Below, piece by piece: positions 34,719 through 43,008 of a stretch of 64,000 bases of DNA; positions within the stretch are counted from its first letter, which is position 1; every line of letters begins with the position of its first letter. The notes under the pieces were generated by a model, which did no database searches, was not told the origin of the DNA, and saw only the letters and a list, made by a program, of their open reading frames with translations. Both the position numbers and the translations under genes were made by a program. This stretch comes from JBFGFX01 sp965232455. GTDB lineage: Bacteria > Pseudomonadota > Gammaproteobacteria > Steroidobacterales > Woeseiaceae. The DNA is taken from positions 1,054,001-1,118,000 of the forward strand of contig OZ246981.1 in assembly GCA_965232455.1 (NCBI GenBank), given 5' to 3'.

Positions 34719-34810
34719 TGGCTGGTTAGGGTCAATTTCAGCTAATTGTCATAGTACCAGCTAGCCGGCAGCTATCGACCGAAAAGTAGTCACTCGAGAC
34801 CGGGCTGGAC
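34719..34810 (-). repeat. Dispersed repeat A, copy 3 (inverted, diverged)
   Basis: Reads on the minus strand like copies 1 and 2. The plus strand has GTCATAGTACCAGCTAGCCG, GGCAGCTATCGACC and ACTCGAGACCGGGCTGGAC. The outer ends have drifted. It lies between the Imm1-like gene and the pentapeptide-TIR gene. Confidence 0.6.
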
Positions 34811-34915
34811 ACGGTCAGGACACGGCACACATCTGGTGGAAATTGCTTCAAGCATTTCTTCGTCCCCAAAGTGACCTCGACTCTTATCATGACTTCGGCG
34901 CCGCTGGGACGTAGC

Positions 34916-36010
34916 TTAGGTCAGCTCCGTTATCTGTTTGATCTTCAGATCTTTGAGCAGTTTATTGAAGCTGTCAGTGTAGTTGTCAGGGTCTCTCCAG
35001 TTTCGAAAGTCGCCGATGTGACGGCTGCGCTTGATGTCCCCTACCCAGCCAGTCGTTCGATCAAATGGGGCGTCGTCGATGCGGATGGGGAATAGCATGA
35101 CTTGCTTGTCGTTACGTTCATTCTCAAATGCTGTCTCGACTTCCTTTTCAACCCAGTCACTATTGATAGACGCTTCCGATAGGATTAGCAGTAGCTTCTG
35201 ATGGACATGGATCATTTCGTCAATTCGCGATCGAATCTTATCACCAATTTTCATATCTTCCGGCGCGAACCAGCAGCGGATGCCGTTGGATTGCAAGTCA
35301 GCATAGATGCGCCTTGCAAACTCATCGTCCTGGCTTGAGTAACTAATGAACGTTGAATGATATTGAATTGGTCGGTTGAACAGTGAAGGTATGTATTCGA
35401 TAAGCAAGTCAGGCAGGCCGCAGCCACGCAAAAAGTTTAGCGGTAGTGTTCCTGATCTTTGCAGCGTTCGATAATCCACGATGCTAGGTCCAAAGTGCTC
35501 GCACTCCTCTAAGCCCATGGCGGTAGAGAGATCTATGTTTCCTAATACTGTATTGAGGAATACTGCCTTGCGGACGTCTGTCCCGCTAAAATTGGCGTCC
35601 AAAATGTTCGCCGAAATGAGATACGCTTCTCTAAGGTTCGCCTTGCTGAGGTTAACCCTGCGAAGGTCTGCCCCTCTGAAGTTTGCTCTTTTGAGCGTCG
35701 CCTCGCTGAGGTTCGCCCATTTGAGCTGCGCCATTCTGAGATTCGTTGCGCTAAGGTCCGCCCTACAAAGGTTTGCCCTGTTAAGGCTAGCTAATCTGAG
35801 GTCCGCCCCGCTGAGATCCGCCCCGCCGAGGTTCGCATCGCTGAGATCCGCCCCGCTAAGATCCGCCCTGCTAAGATTCGCACCGCTGAGATCCTTGAGA
35901 GAGAGCTGCGCATTGTTCAAATCTACATTAGAGAGCGGATTTGTAATCCGCCATTTGTTCCACTCGGCAACACCGTGTCGCAGCTGAGTCAATTGCTCTT
36001 CGTCAGCCAT
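34916..36010 (-). CDS. Pentapeptide-repeat protein with C-terminal TIR domain
   Basis: A 364-residue protein. Residues about 30-165 are pentapeptide repeats of A(D/N)LSxx type, forming a right-handed quadrilateral beta-helix. Residues 216-350 form a TIR domain starting HSTFISYSSQDDEFARRIY. It includes RCWFAPEDMKIGDKI and the likely catalytic Glu290 in SDWVEKEVETA, the place of the glutamate in NAD-cleaving TIRs. There is no membrane segment. The repeats may sense a partner or polymer and the TIR may cleave NAD or make a cyclic ADP-ribose signal, as in bacterial immunity. That function is inferred. A deoxyribosyltransferase-like gene and a TIR-TPR gene lie divergently beyond it. Confidence 0.88.
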   Translation of the reverse strand: MADEEQLTQLRHGVAEWNKWRITNPLSNVDLNNAQLSLKDLSGANLSRADLSGADLSDANLGGADLSGADLRLASLNRANLCRADLSATNLRMAQLKWANLSEATLKRANFRGADLRRVNLSKANLREAYLISANILDANFSGTDVRKAVFLNTVLGNIDLSTAMGLEECEHFGPSIVDYRTLQRSGTLPLNFLRGCGLPDLLIEYIPSLFNRPIQYHSTFISYSSQDDEFARRIYADLQSNGIRCWFAPEDMKIGDKIRSRIDEMIHVHQKLLLILSEASINSDWVEKEVETAFENERNDKQVMLFPIRIDDAPFDRTTGWVGDIKRSRHIGDFRNWRDPDNYTDSFNKLLKDLKIKQITELT

Positions 36011-36552
36011 TCACTTATCTCCATCCGTCCGATCCGTCTGAGAATACCAAGTATCAGGCATGCCTGCGTGCCTTCCGAATCAGTCTCCAACGCATCCAAG
36101 AGCCACACAGTTCGGTGATATCGACTTCCAGGGCCCCGATGAAACTTTGGCGGTGCGAGTAGCATTCCCGAAGCGGCTTAATTTCATCAGCAGCTTCAGA
36201 TACAAGAAGCTCTGTTTTGGGTGGCTGCCAAATTCAGCATCCTGTCTAGCCTCTTCTCATAGTCTGCTAACTAGACCCCTGGTCGTGTCCTGTTTGGTCA
36301 GTGCCGTCTCTCCGAGCTGTCACGCCTGATTGTCTCTGCGTATTGGCTGGCGTTCGCCTCATCCCTCCATACCTAGGGCTCGGCCATCGGGGTCTAGGCG
36401 TCTCACCTCGATGCAGGCTCCTAACGTCATTTCGACGTGGTCCCCGCCAAACTTTTTCTTCGTGGGACAGGTGACAGCTCGGCGCGCGATGCGCCGTTTT
36501 GCGCGGTATGATGGGTGTCGAGCAGCAAGCACGTCGCACTGGGAGTGAGAGA
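36011..36552. other. Intergenic region between divergent TIR-cluster genes
   Basis: About 540 bases. A plus frame 36060-36329 is open, but its translation is compositionally odd and has no start signal. I see no gene, only presumed divergent promoters. Confidence 0.45.
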
Positions 36553-37449
36553 ATGTCTGAAACGTGTTTCGTGATTACCCCGATCGGCGCTAGCGATAGT
36601 CCGAAGCGTCGAAGGGCCGATAGGTTGTGTGATGAGATATTGTTGCCGGCGCTCGACGGCTCGAACCCTCGACTGGTAGTCGAGCGTGGTGATCGTATCC
36701 AGTCTTCGGGACCGATTACGGTACAACTTGTTGAGCAAATTGCAGACGCCAAGCTTATTGTCGCTGACCTCGTTGATCCAAACCCTAATGTCTACTATGA
36801 ACTTGGAATTGCGGAGTCTTTCGGCAAGCCAACTATACGGTTTGGTGGTCAGGAGGCAGAGGCTCTCCCGTTCGATGTTCGGGATATGCGAACGATTCCT
36901 CTTCCCAAGCATGAGGACGGTCGGATCGACGTTGTTGATGCAAATCGGTGTATTAAATCGATTCGAAAGATGCTGCCGGAAATGCTTGACCCAGGGTATC
37001 GGCCAAATTCCGTAGTCTCGCTTGCTGGAAGACAAGCAAGGTTTAACTCCCTCACGGAGGCTCTTCCATCGGATGGGGATAATCAAGCGGTTCTTCTGCG
37101 CGAGTTGGCGACGAGGATGCAGGACATGACGCTTGAGCTTGAGGCTATTAGATCCGATGTCAAACTGCCCAAGAGTACCTCGTCCAAAGAGATCAATCGC
37201 TGGCGCAGAACGAGGGATCCATGGGCTCCGGTGGTGCCTCAGGATACATATGTGAAAGTGGCGGAAATCTTGGCCGAATTCGATTACGAAGTTAGGCCGG
37301 CGGACTTGCAGATGAATTCGATCTCTGATGGAAAAGCGCTTACGATTATTCTGGATAGCAGCGTGTTTACGCGGGCGCAAATTGCCGAATTGCGAAAACG
37401 AGTCTCGGAGGTCGCTCATCCAATCTTGGTAGGAATTGCATTCAAATAG
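36553..37449 (+). CDS. Nucleoside 2-deoxyribosyltransferase-like protein
   Basis: About 298 residues. The ATG at 36553 has GGGAG 7 bases upstream. The N-terminal domain (1-150) begins CFVITPIGASDSPKRRRADR and continues LVEQIADAKLIVADLVD and NPNVYYELGIAESFGKP. The last segment matches the catalytic-glutamate helix of the deoxyribosyltransferase fold, a fold shared by enzymes that cut N-glycosidic bonds of nucleosides. A helical linker with charged residues follows, then a small alpha/beta C-terminal domain (VAEILAEFDYEV, LTIILDSS). The position between two TIR genes suggests a nucleotide-signal enzyme or effector. The reaction is unknown. Confidence 0.72.
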   Translation: MSETCFVITPIGASDSPKRRRADRLCDEILLPALDGSNPRLVVERGDRIQSSGPITVQLVEQIADAKLIVADLVDPNPNVYYELGIAESFGKPTIRFGGQEAEALPFDVRDMRTIPLPKHEDGRIDVVDANRCIKSIRKMLPEMLDPGYRPNSVVSLAGRQARFNSLTEALPSDGDNQAVLLRELATRMQDMTLELEAIRSDVKLPKSTSSKEINRWRRTRDPWAPVVPQDTYVKVAEILAEFDYEVRPADLQMNSISDGKALTIILDSSVFTRAQIAELRKRVSEVAHPILVGIAFK

Positions 37450-37698
37450 GGTCGTGGCGATCACTACTGCTGTCCGTCGTGGACTAGGTCAAAGCTTCGC
37501 AGTTCGCTCGGATCGTGACGCAGCAAGTGCTGAGTTCGCAGCCCCAGTTATCGGGAATCTCGACGTCACGGCCCTTAGGTTGAGTCTTTCTCCTTGGGCA
37601 TCGCGTCTATCGAGGCCAGAATCCTTGCGCTATGATTGATCTGCTCTATCTTAGGGACTGCAAGCCAGCTATAGCCCTACGTAACCTCGGATTCCGGC

Positions 37699-38970
37699 GT
37701 GCCAAGAATCGAAAAGACCGTTTTTGTAAGTTATAGGCGCACAAACGCGCCTTGGGCGTTGCTTGTGTATAAGGCGCTGCGATCCGAAGGATATGACGTC
37801 TTTATCGATTACGAGGGTATTGCCAGCGGCGCCTTTGAGTCCGCAATCGTTGATAACATCAAGTCTCGCGCTCATTTTCTCGTTCTGCTCACCCGGTCGT
37901 CGTTGGGAAGCAGCTCGGGTTCCGACAGAGACTGGATACGTTTTGAAATTGAGACCGCCCTGGCATGCGGGCGCAACGTCGTGCCTGTCACACTGGACGG
38001 ATTCGATTTCAACGATCCCACGCTGGAGGACAAGATTACCGGCGAGTTTGACCAGCTTCGTCACTACCAGGCTCTAAGGATCCCGACGGAGTTGGAGTAC
38101 TTCGACGCGGCGATGAGCCGGTTGAGGACGGAGTTTCTCAACGTAGCCCTCGAAGCTGTGACGCACCCGGCGTCTGCGCAGGTGGCCAAGCTCGTGTCCC
38201 GCTCGCAGGCAGAAGCTGATGTTGCGCCGGACGTGACCGTTGATGAATTGAACGCGAATCAATGGTTCGAGCGAGGCTATGCAGCCAGTGATCCGGCTGA
38301 CAAAGTCAAGTACTACTCGGAGGCCATTAGGCTCAACCCCAAATCCTCGGTTGCCTACTACAACCGGGGCTGGGCGCACGACGAACTGGACGACTACACG
38401 GCGGCGATCAAGGACTACGACGAAGCGATTCGACTCAAGCCGGATGATGCTGGTACTTACTACAACCGGGGTATCGCGTACCGCAAACTGGGCGAGTACA
38501 CGGCGGCGATCAAGGACTACGACGAAGCGATTCGATTCAAGCCGGATTATACTGAGGCCTACAACAACCGGGGTATCGCGTACCGCAATCTGGGCGAGTT
38601 CACGGCTGCAATCGAGGACTACGACGAAGCGATTCGACTCAAGCCGGAGTATGCCGAAGCCTACTACAATCGGGGCTGTGCACACGACGAACGAGACGAC
38701 TACAAGGCAGCGATCAAGGACTACGACGAAGCGATTCGACTCAAGCCGGAGTATGCTGACGCCTACAACAACCGGGGTATCGCGTACCGCAAACTGGGCG
38801 AGTACACGGTGGCAATCAAGGACTACGACGAAGCGATTCGACTCAAGCCGGATGATGCCGGTACTTACTACAACCGTGGCATCGCGTATCGCAATCTGGG
38901 CGACCACGACGCTGCGACGCGAGACCGCGAAGAAGCGATTCGACTCGATCCTGAACGGTACGACCGCTGA
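37699..38970 (+). CDS. TIR-TPR protein
   Basis: A 423-residue protein with a GTG start. Residues 6-140 are a TIR domain: VFVSYRRTNAPWALLVYKAL, YDVFIDYEG and DWIRFEIETALACGRNVVPV. The last motif closely resembles the catalytic segment of SARM1, placing the catalytic glutamate at E83. Residues about 190-423 are seven TPR units with core YNRGIAYRKLGEYTAAIKDY, nearly identical to one another even in DNA, so the array has recently expanded or been homogenised. TPRs could recognise a trigger or assemble the TIR into an active filament. NADase activity and a defence role are inferred. Confidence 0.88.
   Translation: MPRIEKTVFVSYRRTNAPWALLVYKALRSEGYDVFIDYEGIASGAFESAIVDNIKSRAHFLVLLTRSSLGSSSGSDRDWIRFEIETALACGRNVVPVTLDGFDFNDPTLEDKITGEFDQLRHYQALRIPTELEYFDAAMSRLRTEFLNVALEAVTHPASAQVAKLVSRSQAEADVAPDVTVDELNANQWFERGYAASDPADKVKYYSEAIRLNPKSSVAYYNRGWAHDELDDYTAAIKDYDEAIRLKPDDAGTYYNRGIAYRKLGEYTAAIKDYDEAIRFKPDYTEAYNNRGIAYRNLGEFTAAIEDYDEAIRLKPEYAEAYYNRGCAHDERDDYKAAIKDYDEAIRLKPEYADAYNNRGIAYRKLGEYTVAIKDYDEAIRLKPDDAGTYYNRGIAYRNLGDHDAATRDREEAIRLDPERYDR
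38371..38952 (+). repeat. Near-identical 102-bp TPR-coding repeats
   Basis: The string GACTACGACGAAGCGATTCG recurs at a regular spacing of 102 bases through the TPR array, and whole units differ at few positions. Such DNA-level identity is unusual for TPRs and allows copy-number change. Confidence 0.85.
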
Positions 38971-39068
38971 TGCATGCATTTGCTGTTCTGTAGCCCTGGC
39001 AGCCAACTGAAAAGCAGAACCGTCGGGACGTTGCGGGTCTTTGTCGCCTCAAAATCGGTCGGCTACTT

Positions 39069-39114
39069 TGCCATCGACGACTGTCCGTTGTTTGGCACGA
39101 TAGTCAGGAGTCGT
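39069..39114 (+). repeat. Possible degenerate fragment of repeat B
   Basis: GCCATCGACGACTGTCC, a short insertion and ATAGTCAGGA resemble the right end of repeat B copy 1 (GCCGACGACTGTCC, then ATAGTCAGGA). Only the tail is recognisable. Confidence 0.35.
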
Positions 39115-39167
39115 GTGTTGACGCAAAGCGGCCGTTGGTTTTTACATACGGAAACAATCCAAAGTCT

Positions 39168-39713
39168 ATGATGCGAATCCTCGGAATAGTTGTCGTGACA
39201 GGTTGCGGCGTAGCGTCGGCGCAGCAAGCTGAACTCGAAATTCCGGGCGTCTTCGGTGAGTGCAGTCCGGTGTATGCTGCCGCGCAAGACGGGCTAAGCC
39301 TGCATAGGCGGCCTGATTTACGGTCAGAGCGTGTCGAGATCGCCTACCGGGAGGGTTGGCGAATCCCGGCGCCGGAACGTGATGGACTTACGCGCGTGCT
39401 AACACTTGGCGCTTTGCGAGTCATCGAGCCGGACGACGGCATGGTTTGTTCCGCTGTACCGACTGAGGGTCCAGTGGAGCTCATCGTCGGAGAGACGGTG
39501 GAATACCTTTATTACGTGGGCGAAGGGTTTGGTGAAGTACGGTTTCGTGGTGGGCAATGTCAGGCTGAAGTCATCGAAGATCTGGGCCATTTCGAGCCGA
39601 TCGAGCTTCCGAACGTTCAGGTATGGCTCAGGGTCTACTTTGCCGACGGCAGTTCACCGGGCTGGCTCTATCATGACGGTTCTCAAACTCGGGTGGCGCG
39701 CGTATCGTGCTAG
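39168..39713 (+). CDS. Exported hypothetical protein
   Basis: About 181 residues. ATG codons at 39168 and 39171 both open a short signal peptide (ILGIVVVTGCGVASA, cut before QQ). The mature protein is beta-rich and acidic. The segment LSLHRRPDLRSERVEIAYREG resembles the start of an SH3-like (SH3_3) periplasmic domain, and WLRVYFADGSSPGWLYHDG a second beta unit. Four cysteines could form disulfides. No family is certain. It stands alone after the TIR-TPR gene. Confidence 0.6.
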   Translation: MMRILGIVVVTGCGVASAQQAELEIPGVFGECSPVYAAAQDGLSLHRRPDLRSERVEIAYREGWRIPAPERDGLTRVLTLGALRVIEPDDGMVCSAVPTEGPVELIVGETVEYLYYVGEGFGEVRFRGGQCQAEVIEDLGHFEPIELPNVQVWLRVYFADGSSPGWLYHDGSQTRVARVSC

Positions 39714-39919
39714 TTGCTTTAAGGGCAGCCGCTTCTTTTGTCCTAGTCAAATGAAAGCACTCTCCACTGCGGCTCGTGCCTTTCGCGCACCCGAGTCAAC
39801 TATCCTTGCAGCTGTTTACGACGAGAGGCGAACTGGCACACATTTCTGGCAGTAGTTCCTGGCCAAAACCGAACGTTGAGTGCAGTATCCTGCGAATCCA
39901 AGTTGCGAGCCGATTCCAC

Positions 39920-40645
39920 GTGAACCTTTTCTTTGTCGTAGAAGCTTTCGTTTATCTCCTGTTCTACGTGAACGTTGTGTTTGTCGGGTCCGCGTTCATC
40001 GCAGCAAGCGTTTTTGGGATACAGGTTCGTGAGATCGACCTGTTCAAGGGAAAGCTCAAGAAACAGTATCAGCTGTTCGGCACGCCTGTGAACCGCCGGA
40101 CGATTCCAGTCAACTCGTCAATCGACTTTCTGGTCAAAGAGGACCTGACTTCAGGCCGCGCTTCGAGGGTCGGAGACCGGAAAACACTTGACGAAGCGTC
40201 GCCGGTGCAACAGGCGATCCTTGCACTGGCCGGCATCATCGGACTGTCGATCATTGCCGCGACGATTCTGGGGCCTGGTCTCTTCGGGCATCATGTTGTC
40301 TCGGGTATAGGCCAGATTCTCATGGGCGGTCTCGAACCGTGCGGCGCGGGCGCGGAGTACGTCGGCAAGTTCTTCCAGGCGCACGATGCTTCACGAATCC
40401 ATGCATTTGCGATATTGGCCACAAAACAAATTGCCTTCGCCGTCCTCCCGATCTATGGGACCCCACTTCATGCAATGCTCAACTGGCCTCTACGAGCCGC
40501 TTTCTCCGGAAGCCTCGCGGCGCGGATTAGTCACGGCGTGGGAATCGCCTTCATATTTATCGCCTTGATACCGGTGGGCGGATGGGCGTTGGCGTTGGTG
40601 GTGCATTCGATGCCTTCCGCCGGCAGCGCTCTGTGCAGCGGGTAA
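39920..40645 (+). CDS. Multi-pass membrane protein, possibly a degenerate M50-like protein
   Basis: About 241 residues from the GTG at 39920. A longer frame reaches 39776, but its extra 48 residues look non-coding. Hydrophobic segments lie near residues 3-28, 90-112, 155-175 and 205-235. FGIQVREIDLFKGKLKK followed by TIPVNSSIDF, then LDEASPVQQAILALAGIIGL, resembles the substrate-clamp and membrane core of M50 site-2 proteases. The HExxH and NxxPxxxxDG active-site motifs are missing. If related, it is a pseudoprotease. The assignment is weak. Confidence 0.5.
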   Translation: MNLFFVVEAFVYLLFYVNVVFVGSAFIAASVFGIQVREIDLFKGKLKKQYQLFGTPVNRRTIPVNSSIDFLVKEDLTSGRASRVGDRKTLDEASPVQQAILALAGIIGLSIIAATILGPGLFGHHVVSGIGQILMGGLEPCGAGAEYVGKFFQAHDASRIHAFAILATKQIAFAVLPIYGTPLHAMLNWPLRAAFSGSLAARISHGVGIAFIFIALIPVGGWALALVVHSMPSAGSALCSG

Positions 40646-40751
40646 GCGCCTACCGGACGGCGTCGCGCCAGCTCATAATCGGCTGAACGTGCATCCGAAA
40701 CGTGAATCGCATGCATCGTACTGGTACCGCCGGCGTCAGGACGTTGCATCC

Positions 40752-41975
40752 ATGCTTAGTAAACGGACAATCCCCGCAGTATTTCTTTGTGCGCTTGGTG
40801 CCGGATTGACAGGGTGCGTGAGTACCGCGGTTTTCCCGGAGTCGGGCGCGACACGCGATCCCGGCGACGGTCTCGCACACAAACACGACCGAACGCTGAA
40901 TCGCGAAATTCCACTGTTACTGAAGCAATACGACGCGGCCGGCGCCGGTGTGGGGATCATCAGAAACGGTGAGTTGGCATGGACCGGTTATTACGGTCAG
41001 CAGGGACCTGGAGTTCCGGTCACGTCGAAGACCGTTTTCAACACGGCGTCAGTCGCGAAAACGGTAACCGCCGAGACGCTGCTGGCGCTCTGCGCCAAGG
41101 GGTTGATTTCGTTGGATGATCCAATACATACCGAGGTTGAGGATCCCGACCTGTCCGGTGACCCGCGGTTTCGGAAGCTGACTCCGCGGCTGTTGCTTTC
41201 TCATCGGGCGGGCCTTCTGAACTGGCCTCACGACTATGAAAACGGACGTGCCGCGTTCGTCTCAGAGCCTGGAGAGTCATTCAGCTATTCAGGTATGGGG
41301 GTCGAGTTTGCAGCCGAGTACGCTGAAAACAGGCTCGGAACGGATTTTGAGGACCTGGCTTTCGAGCATCTGCTTGGCCCAATCGGAGTCACCGAGATGG
41401 CGCTTGGCCGCCCGAAACCGTGGATGACCGGCAGGCTGGCAACGCCGATGGGCGCCGACGGCGAATATTTCGATGATACGGAGAACAGCGGACGCCTGTC
41501 GGCCGCCGACTACGACGGCGGATGGAGCGGGGCCGACGATCTGTTGACCACCGTTGACGCCTACGCTCAGTTCCTGATCGCAATGATCGACAGCGATTGG
41601 CTGGGTCCGGACGCGAGGGCCGCGCGAACCCGGATACTGACCGCGCTCGACGGTGATGCGGTCTGGGATTGCACTCCGGACGCTCAGGTCACGTGCGCCG
41701 ACCGCTACGGTCACGGTCTCGGATGGATGGTCTATCGGTTTGCTGAGCACACCGTGGTCAAACACGGCGGGAACGATCGCGGTGAGAACGCCCTCGTTAC
41801 CTATTCACCGGATACCGGTAACGGTGCGGTGATTTTTGTAAACGGCGGGAATGGCATATTCGTCTCGACGCAGATACTGGGCCTGATCGGCGACGAACCG
41901 GAAATTGCCGCCTATTATCGACAGCTGGTGGCGAAATTTTACGGCGTGCAGCTGCCGGCAGTGTCCGGCAGCTGA
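40752..41975 (+). CDS. Lipoprotein serine hydrolase, beta-lactamase class C family
   Basis: About 407 residues from the ATG at 40752, which opens a lipoprotein signal (LCALGAGLTGC). The class C/PBP fold shows the nucleophile motif SVAK in FNTASVAKTVTAETLL. The Tyr motif is in FSYSGMGVEFAAEYAE, and the third motif is HGGND near residue 337 (usually HxG or KTG). LLSHRAGLLNWP is typical of the esterase/peptidase (EstB, AmpH-like) branch. It is probably an envelope esterase or D-aminopeptidase and not a true resistance lactamase. It stands alone, with the PEP-CTERM gene 267 bases downstream. Confidence 0.87.
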   Translation: MLSKRTIPAVFLCALGAGLTGCVSTAVFPESGATRDPGDGLAHKHDRTLNREIPLLLKQYDAAGAGVGIIRNGELAWTGYYGQQGPGVPVTSKTVFNTASVAKTVTAETLLALCAKGLISLDDPIHTEVEDPDLSGDPRFRKLTPRLLLSHRAGLLNWPHDYENGRAAFVSEPGESFSYSGMGVEFAAEYAENRLGTDFEDLAFEHLLGPIGVTEMALGRPKPWMTGRLATPMGADGEYFDDTENSGRLSAADYDGGWSGADDLLTTVDAYAQFLIAMIDSDWLGPDARAARTRILTALDGDAVWDCTPDAQVTCADRYGHGLGWMVYRFAEHTVVKHGGNDRGENALVTYSPDTGNGAVIFVNGGNGIFVSTQILGLIGDEPEIAAYYRQLVAKFYGVQLPAVSGS

Positions 41976-42184
41976 TTCCTGAGCGGTTGCAACCCCGGTA
42001 TCGCCTGCCTTCAACATGGCCCGCAGGAACGCCATTCTGAAAGAACGCGGCCGGCCACGGCCGTCGCCCAGGAGGGGGCCCGCTCGCCGCCCAATGGACT
42101 TGGTCCAACTCCAAAGAGTCGATTTTTCTTACACGGGAAAATGCGGCATTTTGTAACTCATTGAAATTATTGGCTCCCAAAGTG

Positions 42185-42200
42185 TGGCATGGATATTGCT
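42185..42200 (+). promoter_or_regulatory. Sigma-54-type promoter before the PEP-CTERM gene
   Basis: TGGCATGGATATTGCT has the -24 GG and -12 GC at exactly 12-base spacing and differs from TGGCACRNNNNTTGCW at one position. Transcription would begin near 42211, about 30 bases before the ATG at 42243. Sigma-54 promoters of the form TGGCA-N7-TTGC are known upstream of PEP-CTERM genes under the PrsK/PrsR two-component system. Confidence 0.65.
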
Positions 42201-42242
42201 TATTAGGTATTAACTTCGATGGGCACGCTGGATAAAGCATTA

Positions 42243-42902
42243 ATGAAAAAACTATTTGGAATTGCAGCAGCAACCTGTTTCCTGTCGGCTCCGGCGTTTG
42301 CCGTGCCGATTACGTTCGAGTTCGGCACGGAAGGTACTGGCAGCATCAGGTCCTTTTGCTGCAGCAATGACTACGATCGCTACGAGGCCACCGTCGGTGG
42401 CGTCAGGCTGATTGCCCGCGGTTATGAGAACGTGGACCTCGATCCTATACTCAGCTACGTGGGGAACGAGTTTTCGGACCGGGAGCAGATCACCCGCAAG
42501 ACTTGGGGCAGTCAGCAGGGTCTGGGCGTCGACTCCGACTCTGGCGATAACACCAATCAATTGAATGGCGACAGCCAGGACGAGGCCATCAGGTTTTCCC
42601 TGTCCGTGTCCGGTATCCTCACCCAGATCGTGTTCAATAACTGGGGCAGCAACGACGCTTTCGACCTGTCGATCGACGGTTACGGCGCGTTGAACAACAG
42701 CGATCCGGCCGGCGGCATCTGGAACGGGCTTCTCTCCTTCAACTCGAGATTCGCCATTGGCGCGGACAGCCGTTACGAACGTTTCCGTATTCGCTCGATC
42801 ACCGTCGACGTCGTCTCGGTTCCGGCGCCCGGTACGCTGGCCCTGTTCGGAATCGGCCTGCTCGGCATTGCCGCCACGCGGCGGAGGTGGATGCGGCAGT
42901 AA
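42243..42902 (+). CDS. PEP-CTERM sorted exported protein
   Basis: A 219-residue protein with an N-terminal signal peptide (KKLFGIAAATCFLSAPAFA). The beta-rich body has DNTNQLNGDSQDEAIRFSLS, a Ca-site-like Asp/Asn-rich stretch. The C-terminal sorting signal is VPAPGTLALFGIGLLGIAAT followed by RRR, the PEP-CTERM pattern recognised by exosortase. The ATG at 42243 is preferred over 42219 because the signal begins there. Such proteins are thought to be sorted to the envelope together with exopolysaccharide export. No exosortase gene is in the window. Confidence 0.9.
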   Translation: MKKLFGIAAATCFLSAPAFAVPITFEFGTEGTGSIRSFCCSNDYDRYEATVGGVRLIARGYENVDLDPILSYVGNEFSDREQITRKTWGSQQGLGVDSDSGDNTNQLNGDSQDEAIRFSLSVSGILTQIVFNNWGSNDAFDLSIDGYGALNNSDPAGGIWNGLLSFNSRFAIGADSRYERFRIRSITVDVVSVPAPGTLALFGIGLLGIAATRRRWMRQ

Positions 42903-42929
42903 GCCAGGCCGTAAAAAAAGCAAATTCAA

Positions 42930-42968
42930 AAAACCGCAGCGTCTCAATGCGCTGCGGTTTTTTTTGCG
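42930..42968. terminator. Strong bidirectional terminator
   Basis: Stem AAAAACCGCAGCG (42930-42942) and CGCTGCGGTTTTT (42951-42963) with an 8-base loop, flanked by A and T runs. It separates the PEP-CTERM gene from the convergent gene at 43009. Confidence 0.9.
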
Positions 42969-43008
42969 CCCGACTTTTCAATTCAGCGTGCCATGCCAGC
43001 GCCCCAGC

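Noticed and set aside
36060..36329. 89-residue plus-strand open frame in the TIR-cluster spacer
   Set aside because: No start signal and low-quality composition; treated as intergenic.
34916..38970. Classical Thoeris system
   Set aside because: Thoeris needs a ThsA effector with SIR2/SLOG or a similar domain beside the TIR gene. None is present; the partner here has a deoxyribosyltransferase-like fold.
38074..39006. 310-residue minus-strand open frame opposite the TPR array
   Set aside because: Product of the repeated DNA; the plus frame is a clear TIR-TPR protein.
25910..40645. Integron cassette array
   Set aside because: Single unrelated genes separated by similar repeats suggested it, but the repeats lack paired RYYYAAC/GTTRRRY attC core sites and no integrase is seen. 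Genes also point both ways.
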